The position numbers and the translations under genes are program-made. DNA of 45,544 nt from Gammaproteobacteria bacterium (GTDB lineage Bacteria > Pseudomonadota > Gammaproteobacteria > Steroidobacterales > PWYM01), in contig PWYM01000282.1 in the NCBI GenBank assembly GCA_003567855.1, positions 1-45,544 on the forward strand, written 5' to 3'. The notes beneath the pieces are model-generated. The model did not search any database and was not told where the DNA came from. It saw nothing but the letters and a program-made list of their open reading frames with translations. Positions 34,899-43,959 of this stretch are shown here, piece by piece; position 1 is the stretch's first letter, and every line of letters starts with the position of its first letter.

Positions 34899-34970
34899 AG
34901 CCAAAGCTAGCAAGCCCGTTGTGCCTTTGCAAGGCGCGCCCGGCCGTCTGGTCTGCTGGAGCGACCGTAC

Positions 34971-35924
34971 ATGAAGCCTGGATGGATACGCGCGAATTCG
35001 GTGACGCGGGCGCTGGAGATCATCGGCGACCGCTGGATCATCATGATGCTCCAGCAGGCCTTCGTCGGCGTGCGCCGTTTCGAGGATTTCCAGCGCGCGC
35101 TCGGCATCGCCCGCAGTACGCTGACCAGCCGGCTGCGCCACCTGGTCGCCCACGGACTGCTCGAGCGCCAGCCCTACGACGCGCATCCGCGGCGCCACGA
35201 GTACCGGCTGACCGCGATGGGGCGCGATCTGTTCGCGACCGCGCTGATGGCGGAGGCCTGGCAGCATCGGTGGGCCGCACCGCCGGACCATTTGCAGGTG
35301 CTCGTGCACCGCGACTGCGGACAGGTCACGCGTCCGCAGCTCGTCTGCGGTGAATGCCGCGGGCCGCTGGCCGCACGCGATGTGAGCTATGCCGATGGTC
35401 CCGGCGCGAGCTGGGTGCAGCGCGCCGCGCGCCGCCGCCGTCGCAGCAGCCTCGAGACCGCCGCGCCGCCACGCGTGCCGGTATCGCCGGACCTGCTCGA
35501 GCTGCTTGGTGACCGCTGGACCCCGCAGGTGGCAGCGGTCGGCTTTTTCGGCGTGCGCCGGTTCGAGGACATGCGCTCGAGCCTGCGGCTCGCGACCAAC
35601 ATCCTCGCCCACCGGCTGCGCCGGCTGGTCGAGATCGGGGTCTTCCGTACCGAGCTCTACCAGCAGCGTCCAGCCCGCTGGCAGTACCGGCTCACCGACA
35701 AGGGGCTCGCGCTGTACCCGATGCTGATCGCGCTGATGGCGTGGGGCGATCGCTGGTGCGCCGCGCCGGAGGGGCCGCCGCTGCTGTTGACGCACCTACC
35801 GTGCGGCGCACCGGTGGTGCCCGAACTGGTCTGCGACGACTGTGGCGGGCACGTGACACCCGACAACATCCGGCCACGGCGCAAACGCGCCGGAGATCCC
35901 CGCGAGGGGCCCGCAAGCTCCTGA
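34971..35924 (+). CDS. Tandem HxlR-family regulator (two winged-helix domains, each with a Cys/His cluster)
   Basis: The 317-residue protein holds two HxlR winged-helix units in one chain. Unit 1 (about 8-105) has ALEIIGDRWIIMMLQQAFVG, VRRFEDFQRALGIARSTLTS and HEYRLTAMGRDL. Unit 2 (about 172-265) repeats this as LLELLGDRWTPQVAAVGFFG, VRRFEDMRSSLRLATNILAH and WQYRLTDKGLAL. Each unit is followed by a matching small cluster: His113, Cys116, Cys126, Cys129 and His275, Cys278, Cys288, Cys291, which could bind zinc. Single HxlR proteins act as dimers of about 110-150 residues; this gene would be a covalent dimer. It is divergent from the NMO-ACS-thiolase operon and likely regulates it. The effector is unknown. 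Confidence 0.88.
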   Translation: MKPGWIRANSVTRALEIIGDRWIIMMLQQAFVGVRRFEDFQRALGIARSTLTSRLRHLVAHGLLERQPYDAHPRRHEYRLTAMGRDLFATALMAEAWQHRWAAPPDHLQVLVHRDCGQVTRPQLVCGECRGPLAARDVSYADGPGASWVQRAARRRRRSSLETAAPPRVPVSPDLLELLGDRWTPQVAAVGFFGVRRFEDMRSSLRLATNILAHRLRRLVEIGVFRTELYQQRPARWQYRLTDKGLALYPMLIALMAWGDRWCAAPEGPPLLLTHLPCGAPVVPELVCDDCGGHVTPDNIRPRRKRAGDPREGPASS

Positions 35925-35986
35925 TGGGCAAGGGATGCTGATGCCGAGGTAGGCACACGCGGCGGGTGCGGCGCAGTCGCGTTGTC

Positions 35987-36016
35987 TTGACACCACGCGA
36001 CCCGCGGGAACATACT
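35987..36016 (+). promoter_or_regulatory. Sigma-70-like promoter of the TonB-dependent receptor gene
   Basis: A perfect -35 TTGACA (35987-35992) and a CATACT -10 (36011-36016) are 18 bases apart. The start codon at 36085 lies about 68 bases downstream, leaving a moderately long leader with a TTTTTT run and TTGGGGGAAT before the ATG. The rest of the 160-base gap holds no gene. Confidence 0.6.
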
Positions 36017-36084
36017 CCTTTCAGGTGCATTGCATAACAAGACTGGCATCTTAGGCGCCGGTTTTTTCTTGGGGGAATACTCGT

Positions 36085-38286
36085 ATGAAGCTCACCAGTC
36101 CGTTGCTGGCTGCGGCGGTCGCCGCGGCGTTCACGACCGGGGCCGCCGCACAGCAGCAGCCCCGCGCACTCGACGAAATCATCGTCACCGCACAGAAGCG
36201 TGCCGAAAGCCTGCAGGAAGTGCCGATCGCGATCTCGGCATTCGATGCCGAGGCGTTGCAGACCTCGGGAGTGCGCACGCTCGACGAGATCAGCATGCGC
36301 ACGCCGGGCCTCACGATGAGCCGGTTCAACGCGGTGCAGCCGCAGATCTACATTCGTGGCATCGGGTCGACCGACCAGTCGGCGTCGGGTGACCAGTCGG
36401 TGGGCGTGTTCGTGGACGGCGTGTATCTCGGCCGGGCGGGCTTCAGTGACCTCGACTTCTTCGACCTCGAACGCATCGAGGTGCTGCGCGGGCCGCAGGG
36501 TACGCTGTACGGAAAGAACGTCGTCGGCGGCGCGATCAACCTCGTCACGCAACGCCCGTCGGAGGAGTTCGACGCGCGCGTCGAGGCCACCATCGGCAAT
36601 TACGACCGCCGCGGCCTGCAGGCGCTGGTCACCGGCCCGATCGCCGAGGGCGTCGCCGGCAAGATCACCGGGTCGTGGACCGAGCGTGACGGCTACGCGC
36701 GCAGCGTCGAAATAAACGAAAACACCGGGGGTGATCTCAGCGACGACGACAACCTGACCTTTCGGGGGCAGCTGCTGTTCACGCCGCGCGATGACATGGA
36801 GCTGCTGCTGGCGGCCGACTGGTCGCGCAATCGTCTTGCCGGCAACAACCGCGAGTGCGTGGGTGAGCAGTTCATCTTTTTCCCTTGGTTCGCGCCTGGT
36901 TCGCCTTTCGCCGCGTCACCGTGCAGTGATGACCCGTTCCTCAACGAGAAGACCGTCGACGGTTTCCAGGACCGCGACGTCTGGGGCGTATCGGCGACGC
37001 TTACGTGGGACACCGCCGCAGGCGAGCTCACTTCGATCACCGCATTCCGCAACGGCGAGTACGACATCCAGGAAGACTTCAGCGGCTCCGACGCGCCGCT
37101 GGTCATTCGCAACGCGACCGACGAGATCGACCAGTGGTCACAGGAGATCCGGCTGCAGGACGAGGCGATGGACGGGCGTCTGAACTGGCTGGTCGGCGCC
37201 TACGGGTACTGGGCCGAGATCGACCGGCTCGAGAACAACGACTTTTCCGGTAACGACGTGCCGCTCGGATTGCCGCCGGGGCTGAGCTTCAACACGTTCT
37301 ACTTCCAGCGCAACCGCACCGAAAGCTACGCACTGTTCAGCCAGGTGACCTGGGGTCTGACCGATACCGTCAATCTTACCGCCGGCGCCCGTTACACCTA
37401 CGAGCAGAAGCTCTCGGAGATCAGCGGCCAGGGCTTCGATCCGACCGGGACATTCCTGGTCGCGCCCTACGATGTGCGCAACACGCGGTCATGGAACGCG
37501 TTCACGCCCAAGATCACGCTCGACTGGCAGGTCACCGATGACGTGATGGTGTATGCGAGCATCGCCGACGGCTTCAAGAGTGGCGGCTTCAATGGTACCG
37601 CCCCGGATGGTGTCGCGGCGAGCACGCCTTTTGACCAGGAAGATGCGCGCCAGTACGAGATCGGCATCAAGTCCGAGCATTTCGACCGTCGCCTGCGCGC
37701 GAATCTCACGGCGTTCTACATCGACTACGAGGACCTGCAGGTGTTCCAGCTCGTCGACGGCGCCCGGCTGATCGTCGACAACGCCGCCGATGCCGTCAGC
37801 AAGGGCTTCGAACTCGAGGTGCTCGCGCAGGTCACCGACGGGTTCTCGCTGTTCGGGAGCTACGCGTACCTCGACACGGAGTACAAGGACTTCATCAACG
37901 AGGCCGGCGAAGACTTCAGCGGCAATCCCCTGACGCGCGCACCGCAGGACACCTTCAACGTGGGCGCGACCTGGCGCATGCAGCTCGCGCCGTCTCTGGG
38001 CCTGACGCTGCACAGTGAGTACGGCTACCGCAGCCGCGTGTCCTACGACCCGGGCGACTTCGCGCTGGTCGGCGATGGTTCCGTGGGTCTCTGGGACGCC
38101 CGTGCCACGCTCGAGCTGCAGGACTACAACATCGACATCACGGCCTGGGGCAAGAACCTCACCGACGAGGTGCACGTCACCCAGGCGATCGACGGACGCG
38201 GGCCGTTCAACCTGAGCCAGAACGCCGCCGCGGTCATCGGCGAGCCGCGCATGTACGGCGTCACGGTGAACTGGCGCTTCCGCTGA
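36085..38286 (+). CDS. TonB-dependent outer-membrane receptor
   Basis: The 733-residue protein has a signal peptide (cleavage after TGAAA), a TonB box (LDEIIVTAQKR), a plug domain (about 45-160, with SVGVFVDGVYLGRAG and GPQGTLYGKNVVGGAINLVT) and a 22-strand barrel ending in VTVNWRFR. The terminal aromatic and alternating pattern fit outer-membrane insertion. Such receptors import iron complexes, vitamin B12, plant or steroid compounds by TonB energy. The ligand cannot be assigned, but this gammaproteobacterial type is often linked to catabolic operons, as with the HxlR-regulated one nearby. It is monocistronic, converging with an HDOD gene. Confidence 0.93.
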   Translation: MKLTSPLLAAAVAAAFTTGAAAQQQPRALDEIIVTAQKRAESLQEVPIAISAFDAEALQTSGVRTLDEISMRTPGLTMSRFNAVQPQIYIRGIGSTDQSASGDQSVGVFVDGVYLGRAGFSDLDFFDLERIEVLRGPQGTLYGKNVVGGAINLVTQRPSEEFDARVEATIGNYDRRGLQALVTGPIAEGVAGKITGSWTERDGYARSVEINENTGGDLSDDDNLTFRGQLLFTPRDDMELLLAADWSRNRLAGNNRECVGEQFIFFPWFAPGSPFAASPCSDDPFLNEKTVDGFQDRDVWGVSATLTWDTAAGELTSITAFRNGEYDIQEDFSGSDAPLVIRNATDEIDQWSQEIRLQDEAMDGRLNWLVGAYGYWAEIDRLENNDFSGNDVPLGLPPGLSFNTFYFQRNRTESYALFSQVTWGLTDTVNLTAGARYTYEQKLSEISGQGFDPTGTFLVAPYDVRNTRSWNAFTPKITLDWQVTDDVMVYASIADGFKSGGFNGTAPDGVAASTPFDQEDARQYEIGIKSEHFDRRLRANLTAFYIDYEDLQVFQLVDGARLIVDNAADAVSKGFELEVLAQVTDGFSLFGSYAYLDTEYKDFINEAGEDFSGNPLTRAPQDTFNVGATWRMQLAPSLGLTLHSEYGYRSRVSYDPGDFALVGDGSVGLWDARATLELQDYNIDITAWGKNLTDEVHVTQAIDGRGPFNLSQNAAAVIGEPRMYGVTVNWRFR

Positions 38287-38297
38287 AGCCGCGCGTG

Positions 38298-38337
38298 CCA
38301 GGTCCTCGGCCAGGCTCAGCCCAGGCCGAGGGCCTGG
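38298..38337. terminator. 14-bp stem-loop at convergent TonB receptor / HDOD ends
   Basis: CCAGGTCCTCGGCC (38298-38311) pairs with GGCCGAGGGCCTGG (38324-38337), with one G-U wobble and a 12-base loop. It overlaps the HDOD stop (38316) and lies 11 bases after the receptor stop. Without a U-tract it is a possible bidirectional terminator only. Confidence 0.45.
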
Positions 38338-39164
38338 CGCGTCTCCTCGAGCGCGTCGGCGTGCTCGCGCAGAACCGAGGCGTTCAGCCCGAGCCGGCGC
38401 GCGTCGGCGCGGTTGGCGAGGGCGGAGGCCGTGTCTTCGACGAGCGGTACGGGGGCTTCCTCCAGCGCCCGGGCCAGTGTCAGCAGGTCGAGCATCGGAA
38501 AAGGGTTGCCGGCGTCTGACGCATCTTCCTGGTGCGCGACAGCCTCGGCCGCCTCGGCCGGCAGCTGCCAGGATTCGACGATTGCGCGCGCGACACCGGG
38601 ATGCCAGTGTTCCACCAGTGCGTGCAGACTGTCCTCGGAGTCGAATACCGTCGGATAATCGGCCGCCCGGCTGTAGAGATAGATCCGCCCGACGTTATGG
38701 ATCAGTCCGACGACCATCGCCTCTTCCTGCTTGGCACGCCTGCTGGCGCGTGCGAGCGCGAAACAGGCTGCGGCCACGCGCGCGCTGCATCGCCATTCTG
38801 GCGCGAGCAGATGCTCGACCTGCTTGAACGCGGCCCCGGCACGCAACTGGCGCAGCGCGAAACTCATCGCTGCGGCCTGCACCATGCCGGCACCCACGCG
38901 CGAGATCGCAACGGTGAGATCGGTGGTTTCGCGGCCCGCGCGGCGGAAGGTCATCGAGTTGGCCATGCTGAGTATCGCGCCGGCCAGTGCCGGCTCGGCA
39001 CCGACGAGCCGCGCGAGCTCGGCGGCACTGAAATCGGGCTTGGACAGGGCGTTGCGCACGCGCACAACGGTCCTGGGCAGCGACGGCAGGCGAATTTCTC
39101 CGGCGCTGAGGTCTGCTGCGAGTCCCTGCACGAGGGTGAAAGCGTCCTGCTGTGTAGCCGACAT
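38316..39164 (-). CDS. HDOD-domain protein
   Basis: The 282-residue protein shows the HDOD fold (about 25-225): PSLPRTVVRVRNALSKPDFS, ELARLVGAEPALAGAILSMA and NVGRIYLYSRAADYPTVFDS. HDOD resembles the HD phosphohydrolase fold but usually lacks full metal ligands. Here only some His residues remain (LIHNVG, EHWHPG), so enzymatic activity is doubtful. HDOD proteins act in signalling, often as c-di-GMP-linked or two-component outputs. No response-regulator receiver or other domain is attached. The neighbours (TonB receptor, FAD oxidase) do not define a pathway. ATG 39164 is used. Confidence 0.87.
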   Translation of the reverse strand: MSATQQDAFTLVQGLAADLSAGEIRLPSLPRTVVRVRNALSKPDFSAAELARLVGAEPALAGAILSMANSMTFRRAGRETTDLTVAISRVGAGMVQAAAMSFALRQLRAGAAFKQVEHLLAPEWRCSARVAAACFALARASRRAKQEEAMVVGLIHNVGRIYLYSRAADYPTVFDSEDSLHALVEHWHPGVARAIVESWQLPAEAAEAVAHQEDASDAGNPFPMLDLLTLARALEEAPVPLVEDTASALANRADARRLGLNASVLREHADALEETRQALGLG

Positions 39165-39265
39165 CGGGGCCTCCGCGCGCCACCGGCGCGCCTGTGCGGT
39201 TCGACGGGTTCCATAGGGTTTATCGGCCGCGGTCGCCCCGGCTTTAGCGCCCCGGTGGCGCGGCG

Positions 39266-40369
39266 GTGAGCGCAGCGCTCGATACCGTCGTCGTCGGGGC
39301 GGGTGTCGTCGGGCTCGCCTGCGCCGCTGCGCTGGCGCGCGCGGGTCGGGAAGTCGTCGTGCTCGAGTCCGGCGAGCGCGCTGGCGAGGGCACGACGTCG
39401 CGCAATTCCGGCGTCATCCACGCCGGGCTGTACTACGCACCCGGTTCGCTCAAGGCCGAGCTGTGCGTGCGCGGGCGGCACCTGCTCTATGAATACGCAG
39501 CGGCCCACGGTGTGCCGCACCGGCGCTGCGGGAAGTACGTCGTCGCCGTCGACGATGACGAACTGCCAGCGCTCGAGGCGCTGCACCGCAATGCGTCGGC
39601 CAACGGCGTCGAGGGCCTCGAGCGGATCGACGCGCCGCTCGTGGCGCAGCGACTGGCGGGCGTGCGCGCCACCGCCGCACTGTATTCACCGGTCAGCGGC
39701 ATCATCGACGTGCCGTCGCTGGTCACCGCGCTGATCGCGGAGCTCGAACGCCATGACGGCCAGCTCGTGAAACGCGCCGAGGTCGTACGTGCCCGCGTGA
39801 CCGGGGACGGACTGGCGCTCGAGCTCGGCGACGGCACGCACGCGCGATGCCGGCGGTTCGTCAACGCCGCCGGGCTCACCGCGCACCGGCTCGCCGCGGC
39901 GATCGAGGGCCTGCCGAACGGCGCGGTGCCCGTGGTGCGCTACGCGCGCGGCCAGTACTTCGAGTACCGCGGCCAAGCGCCGTGGCCGTGGCTGCTCTAT
40001 CCGCTGCCCCAACCCGGTGGGCTCGGTACACACCTGACACTCGATCTTGCCGGCGGCGCGCGCTTCGGGCCCGACGTGCAGTGGTGTGATGCGCCCGACT
40101 ACCGCCCGGACCCCGCCCGACGCGATGCCTTCGCGCGCGAGATCGCCCGCTATCTGCCGGACATCGACCCCGCGCGGCTCGTCCCCGGTTACGTGGGCGT
40201 GCGGCCGAAGCTGCACGGCCCGGACGAGGCTGCCGCGGACTTCCGCATCGATGGCCCCGAGCGCCACGGGGTGGCGGGGCTGGTGCAGTTGTTCGGCATC
40301 GAGTCGCCGGGGCTGACCGCGGCGCTCGCGATCGGCGAACGCGTCAGCGCGTGCCTTGCGGACCGGTGA
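39266..40369 (+). CDS. FAD-dependent oxidoreductase (L-2-hydroxyglutarate oxidase-like)
   Basis: The 367-residue flavoprotein starts at GTG 39266. A Rossmann FAD motif (VVVGAGVVGLACAAALA) is followed by ERAGEGTTSRNSGVIHAGLY then Y, a typical DAO/LhgO-family segment, and a C-terminal FGIESPGLTAALAIGERV. This architecture fits the L-2-hydroxyglutarate oxidase/glycine-oxidase-like group. It may oxidise a 2-hydroxy acid or amine with electrons going to the respiratory chain or O2. It is divergent from the HDOD gene (101-base gap) and convergent with the broken TonB receptor (21-base gap). The exact substrate is uncertain. Confidence 0.86.
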   Translation: MSAALDTVVVGAGVVGLACAAALARAGREVVVLESGERAGEGTTSRNSGVIHAGLYYAPGSLKAELCVRGRHLLYEYAAAHGVPHRRCGKYVVAVDDDELPALEALHRNASANGVEGLERIDAPLVAQRLAGVRATAALYSPVSGIIDVPSLVTALIAELERHDGQLVKRAEVVRARVTGDGLALELGDGTHARCRRFVNAAGLTAHRLAAAIEGLPNGAVPVVRYARGQYFEYRGQAPWPWLLYPLPQPGGLGTHLTLDLAGGARFGPDVQWCDAPDYRPDPARRDAFAREIARYLPDIDPARLVPGYVGVRPKLHGPDEAAADFRIDGPERHGVAGLVQLFGIESPGLTAALAIGERVSACLADR

Positions 40370-40390
40370 GTGCCGCGGTCGATTGCGTAC

Positions 40391-42411
40391 TCAGAAGTTC
40401 ATTCCCACGCGGATACCCTGGGTGCGGGGCGCGGCGAAATTGCCCTTGTGGCTGGGGCCCACGCCGATGATCACGGTGCCCCCCGACTGCGCGGTGATCA
40501 CGTTGCGGTTTTCCAGGTTGTTGACGAACGCCGACGCGTACCAGCGACCGTCGTCTGATTCCCAGTTCACGCTGATGTCGGTTTTCGTGAAGGCGTCACG
40601 CTTGTCGAAATCCTTGTTCTGCACGCGCAGGAACGCGCTCGACTCGTAACGGAACTGCACGCGCGGCGTGATCGAGCCGCGCGCAAGGTCGAATCGCCAG
40701 GGTTCCAGCGTCAGGTTGGCGGTCCACTCGGGCGCATTGATCAGACGGTTCCCGGACAGATCCTCTACACCCCCGACGATATCGTCGGGGACGTCGGTGA
40801 ACTCGTCGAACTCGGCGTCGAGGTAGCCGAAGCTTGCAGCGAGCAGTCCGCGCTCCCAGGGCACCAGCGTGAGTTCGAGTTCAAGGCCATGAATCGTCGC
40901 CTCGGCCGCGTTGCGGGTCACGTTCTCCAGTCCGCCGTCGGGCTGGATCTCGGTTTGTGACTGCTGCAGGTCGTTGTAGTCGTAGTAGAACGCGGCGAGG
41001 TTCGCGCGCCCGCGGCCACCCCAGAAATCGTGCTTGATGCCCACTTCCCACGCGTCGATCGTCTCCGGCGCGTAGCGATCTACGATCACGCCTCGATTGA
41101 AGCCACCAGCCTTGTAGCCGGTGGAAAACGTACCGTAGATCAGCGTGTCATCGGTCGGCGTGTAGTTGAGGCCCGCGCGCCAGGTCGTGCGGCTCCAGCT
41201 CCCTTCGATGTTCTGGGGCAGGATCTGCAACGGCGGCGGCCCGACCGAGTTCACCCGCCGGATTTCCTGGAAGCTGTCGGGTTTGGTTTTTTCATCGCGC
41301 GTATGACGCAGGCCGATGGTGGCGCTCAACCGGTCGTTGAACACGATGTCGGTCTGCCCGAATGCGGCATAGGATTCGTTGGTCAGCCCGTTGTCGACGA
41401 AATCGAAGTCCAGTCGTTCGAAAGGAATGCCCTCGGCGGCGGGGATCTGGATGTTGAATACGCTGTCGATCTCCTCCTCGAACCAGTCCACCGCAGGTCC
41501 AGCCGAGCCCCCACGTCCTTGTCATTGCGGCGCCCCTGCACCGCGAGCGGAAAGCGGCGCGGATCTTCGAGCACGAACTGCGGGTTCGGGTTACCCGGGA
41601 AGTCGATGAAACCGTTGACCGGACCCACGCCACGGCGGCGGAAGGTATCGAGCGCGAGCAGTGCGCTGAATTCGGCTGCCGGTTCCCAGAGCAGCTGCGC
41701 GCGCACCGAGTAGTCATCGGCGTCGTCGCCGCGCAGTGGCTGCGGCGAGTTGTCACGGAAACCGTCACGGTCTTCGCTGATGAACGATGCCCGGAACGCC
41801 AACTGGTCGTCGACCAGCGGGATGTTCACATGGCCGCGGGTGCGGAACAGGTCGAAGTTGCCGATCGTGAGATCGACATTGGCGCCGAATTCGAACTCGG
41901 GCCGACGCGAGATCAGGTTGACGACGCCGGCGGTGGCGTTGCGTCCGAACAGCGTGCCCTGCGGGCCGCGCGAGACCTCGACGCGTTCGAGATCGTAGAA
42001 ATGGGCGTTCGCGCCCGACATGCGAGGGATGTACACGCCATCGACGTGAAAGGCGGTGGTCGGGTCGCTCTCGTTGCGCAGGTCATCGCTGGAAACACCG
42101 CGGATCGTGATCAGCACGGCGTCGCGGTTATTGTTGCGCCCTATGTGGACGTTCGGGATGAAATTGCCCAGATCCTCGGTCGAGGCAATGCCCGATCGGT
42201 CCAGATCGTCCTGCGAGAATGCCGAAATCGCGATTGGCGTGTCCTGGAGATCGGTTTCACGACGTTCGCCCGTGACGATGATCTCCTCCAATCGAGGCGT
42301 GTCAGCGGCTTCGGCGGTGGCCCAGGGTGCAAGCCCCGGGCCGGTGGCGAGGAGCAGAGCGATGGTGGGTGCCCCTGCGCGCGCACCCGGTCGTATCCCG
42401 TATGCGTTCAT
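40391..42411 (-). pseudogene. TonB-dependent receptor broken by internal deletion plus frameshift
   Basis: Translation from ATG 42411 (ribosome site GGAGTGAAC) gives a signal peptide, TonB box (LEEIIVTGERR), plug (VDGVYIPRMSG, GPQGTLFGRNATAGVVNLIS) and first barrel strands up to NDKDVGARLDLRW near 41500. That frame then turns to nonsense and ends at 41383. A second frame from about 41491 (DWFEEEIDSVFNIQ) carries the rest of the barrel to the C-terminal GIRVGMNF at 40391. Against the intact receptor at 36085, about 60 residues of barrel between those two points are absent, so a single base change cannot repair it; a net deletion of 3n+1 bases fits. The gene has a good promoter and lies beside the MarR regulator. 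Assembly error is possible. Confidence 0.85.
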
Positions 42412-42453
42412 GTTCACTCCCCCGTTCCGACGGCGCATGGTGCTGGATGGCAG

Positions 42454-42489
42454 ATAATAGAAATCACAATAGTTAAAAAGTCAACTAAG
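42454..42489 (-). promoter_or_regulatory. Promoter and MarR-type operator for the broken TonB receptor
   Basis: On the minus strand TTGACT (42479-42484) serves as -35, with TATTAT (42454-42459, 19-base spacer) or TCTATT (42456-42461, 17-base spacer) as -10. An inverted repeat TAGTT-N8-AACTA (42470-42487) overlaps the -35. Its reverse complement matches 16 of 22 positions of the repeat at 43245-43266 on the other side of marR, so both may bind the same regulator. Confidence 0.65.
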
Positions 42490-42656
42490 ATCGTGTTGTA
42501 TTCGTGCGACCAGGCGGCGCGACGGCATGGTTTCCCTGAAGCGTGGGGCGCGGGACAATTGCCGTCAGGCGCGGCCGGCCAGAGCCGTGCGCGCCAGTAA
42601 CACCCGGGGGCGTTGCCGCCGGGCCGTCGATGACGACGACACGGGATTGCCAACAG

Positions 42657-43196
42657 ATGAAGCAAAGCAAGCGCACGGGCGCCGGTCGGGGCCGCGCCGG
42701 CCAGCGCGAGACCCTGGATCTCGATACCCACCTGCCTTACCGGCTGGCCCGGCTGTCGAACCTGATCCGCCAGACCACCAGCGACGTGTATCTCAAGCAC
42801 ACGGGGATGTCGGGTCGGGAATGGCGGGTGCTCGGGATGATCGGGCTGCGCGGGCCGCTGTCGGCGGCCGAAACCGCCGAGCTCACCGGCATGGACCGCG
42901 CGACCATCACCCGATCCGTGGACCGGCTCGAGGCGCTCGGCTACGTCGAGCGCGCCCCCGATGCGCATGATCGGCGCCGGATCGTACTCGCGGTCACGCC
43001 GCTCGGACGTCGTCGATGTGACCGCATCATCCCGATGATGCGAGAGGATGGCACCTACTACGAGGCCGTGCTCACTGCGCGCGAGAAGCAGCAGCTGCTG
43101 GACATGATCGAGCGGCTGGAAACGCAGGCCCAAGAACGCATGATCACGCTCGCCGGCGAGCGTGGTGCCGGCCGGGGTCGGGCCGGCGGCGGGTGA
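42657..43196 (+). CDS. MarR-family transcriptional regulator
   Basis: The 179-residue protein (start ATG 42657; an earlier ATG at 42630 adds nine residues) has a winged helix at about 60-135: WRVLGMIGLRGPLSAAETAE, LTGMDRATITRSVDRLEALG and the wing DAHDRRRIVLAVTPLG. The N-terminal tail is basic. MarR proteins bind as dimers to 16-22-base inverted repeats and release DNA when they bind a phenolic or similar ligand. Similar repeats flank the gene on both sides, before the broken TonB receptor and before the AhpD-like gene, so it is the likely regulator of both. The ligand is unknown. Confidence 0.9.
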   Translation: MKQSKRTGAGRGRAGQRETLDLDTHLPYRLARLSNLIRQTTSDVYLKHTGMSGREWRVLGMIGLRGPLSAAETAELTGMDRATITRSVDRLEALGYVERAPDAHDRRRIVLAVTPLGRRRCDRIIPMMREDGTYYEAVLTAREKQQLLDMIERLETQAQERMITLAGERGAGRGRAGGG

Positions 43197-43233
43197 CGCC
43201 GCCCGCGCGCCGGCCCGATCCTACGTGCGGGCA

Positions 43234-43266
43234 TTGACACGCTCAATAATTGAGTTTTCAATTATT
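43234..43266 (+). promoter_or_regulatory. Promoter and MarR-type operator before the AhpD/thioredoxin/BASS genes
   Basis: A perfect -35 TTGACA (43234-43239) is followed 17 bases later by TTCAAT (43257-43262), a plausible -10. An inverted repeat with 9-base arms AATAATTGA (43245-43253) and TCAATTATT (43258-43266) and a 4-base spacer covers the space between the hexamers and the -10. This AT-rich repeat stands out from the GC-rich surroundings. A regulator bound here would block transcription of the 43341-45241 genes. Confidence 0.75.
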
Positions 43267-43340
43267 ACTCTTCCGTCACAGCACGATTGCCGTTGTGCAA
43301 CCGTGCAGGCGCCATGGTGTTGCGCCAGAGAGGATTTTGC

Positions 43341-43934
43341 ATGCCGCTGCTCGACCCGATCGACATGACAGACCCCGCCATCGCCGAACTCGTCAGGTTC
43401 TTCGATTCGACACTCGGGTTTACGCCCAACAGCGTGCTGACGATGCAGCGCCGTCCGTTGATCGCGCGGGCCTTCGTGGAACTCAACCGCGCGGTGATGC
43501 ACAACGAGGGCAAGGTCACCAGCGAGCTCAAGCGCCTGATCGGCTACATGGCGAGCCTGACCGCCGGCTGCAGCTACTGCCAGGCGCATACCGCGCTGGC
43601 CGCGCAGCGCTTCGGTCTCTCCGAGGAGCGGCTGGAGGCCTTGTGGGATTACCAGGCGAGCCCGCTCTACGACGACGCCGAGCGGGCCGCGCTCGATTTC
43701 GCCGTTGCCGCGTCGTCGGTGCCTAACGCTGTGACCGACGAGATCGGCGAGCAGCTGCGCGCGCACTGGACCGAGGGCGAGATCGTCGAGATTCTCGGCG
43801 TGATCTCGCTGTTCGGGTTTCTCAACCGCTGGAACGATTCGATGGGTACGCCGCTCGAAGGCGACGCGCAGGACTTCGCCGGGAAGCACCTCGGCGCCCA
43901 CGGCTGGGCGCCCGGCAAGCATCGCGACGATTGA
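43341..43934 (+). CDS. Carboxymuconolactone decarboxylase/AhpD-like protein
   Basis: The 197-residue protein starts at ATG 43341 behind AGAGAGG; the longer frame to 43287 is not needed. The AhpD-type active site is Cys77-x-x-Cys80 with His83 (AGCSYCQAHTALAA), in an all-helical fold. AhpD-like proteins reduce peroxiredoxin or act as alkylhydroperoxidases; true carboxymuconolactone decarboxylases usually lack the CxxC. A thioredoxin follows 25 bases later and may be its redox partner. A strong regulated promoter lies upstream. The substrate is unknown. Confidence 0.88.
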   Translation: MPLLDPIDMTDPAIAELVRFFDSTLGFTPNSVLTMQRRPLIARAFVELNRAVMHNEGKVTSELKRLIGYMASLTAGCSYCQAHTALAAQRFGLSEERLEALWDYQASPLYDDAERAALDFAVAASSVPNAVTDEIGEQLRAHWTEGEIVEILGVISLFGFLNRWNDSMGTPLEGDAQDFAGKHLGAHGWAPGKHRDD

Positions 43935-43959
43935 ACAGGCCGCAACGGGGAGTGAAGCC

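Noticed and set aside
40391-42411. Programmed ribosomal frameshifting to produce a full TonB receptor
   Set aside because: No slippery sequence or stimulating structure was seen at the junction, and about 60 residues of barrel are missing, which recoding cannot restore.
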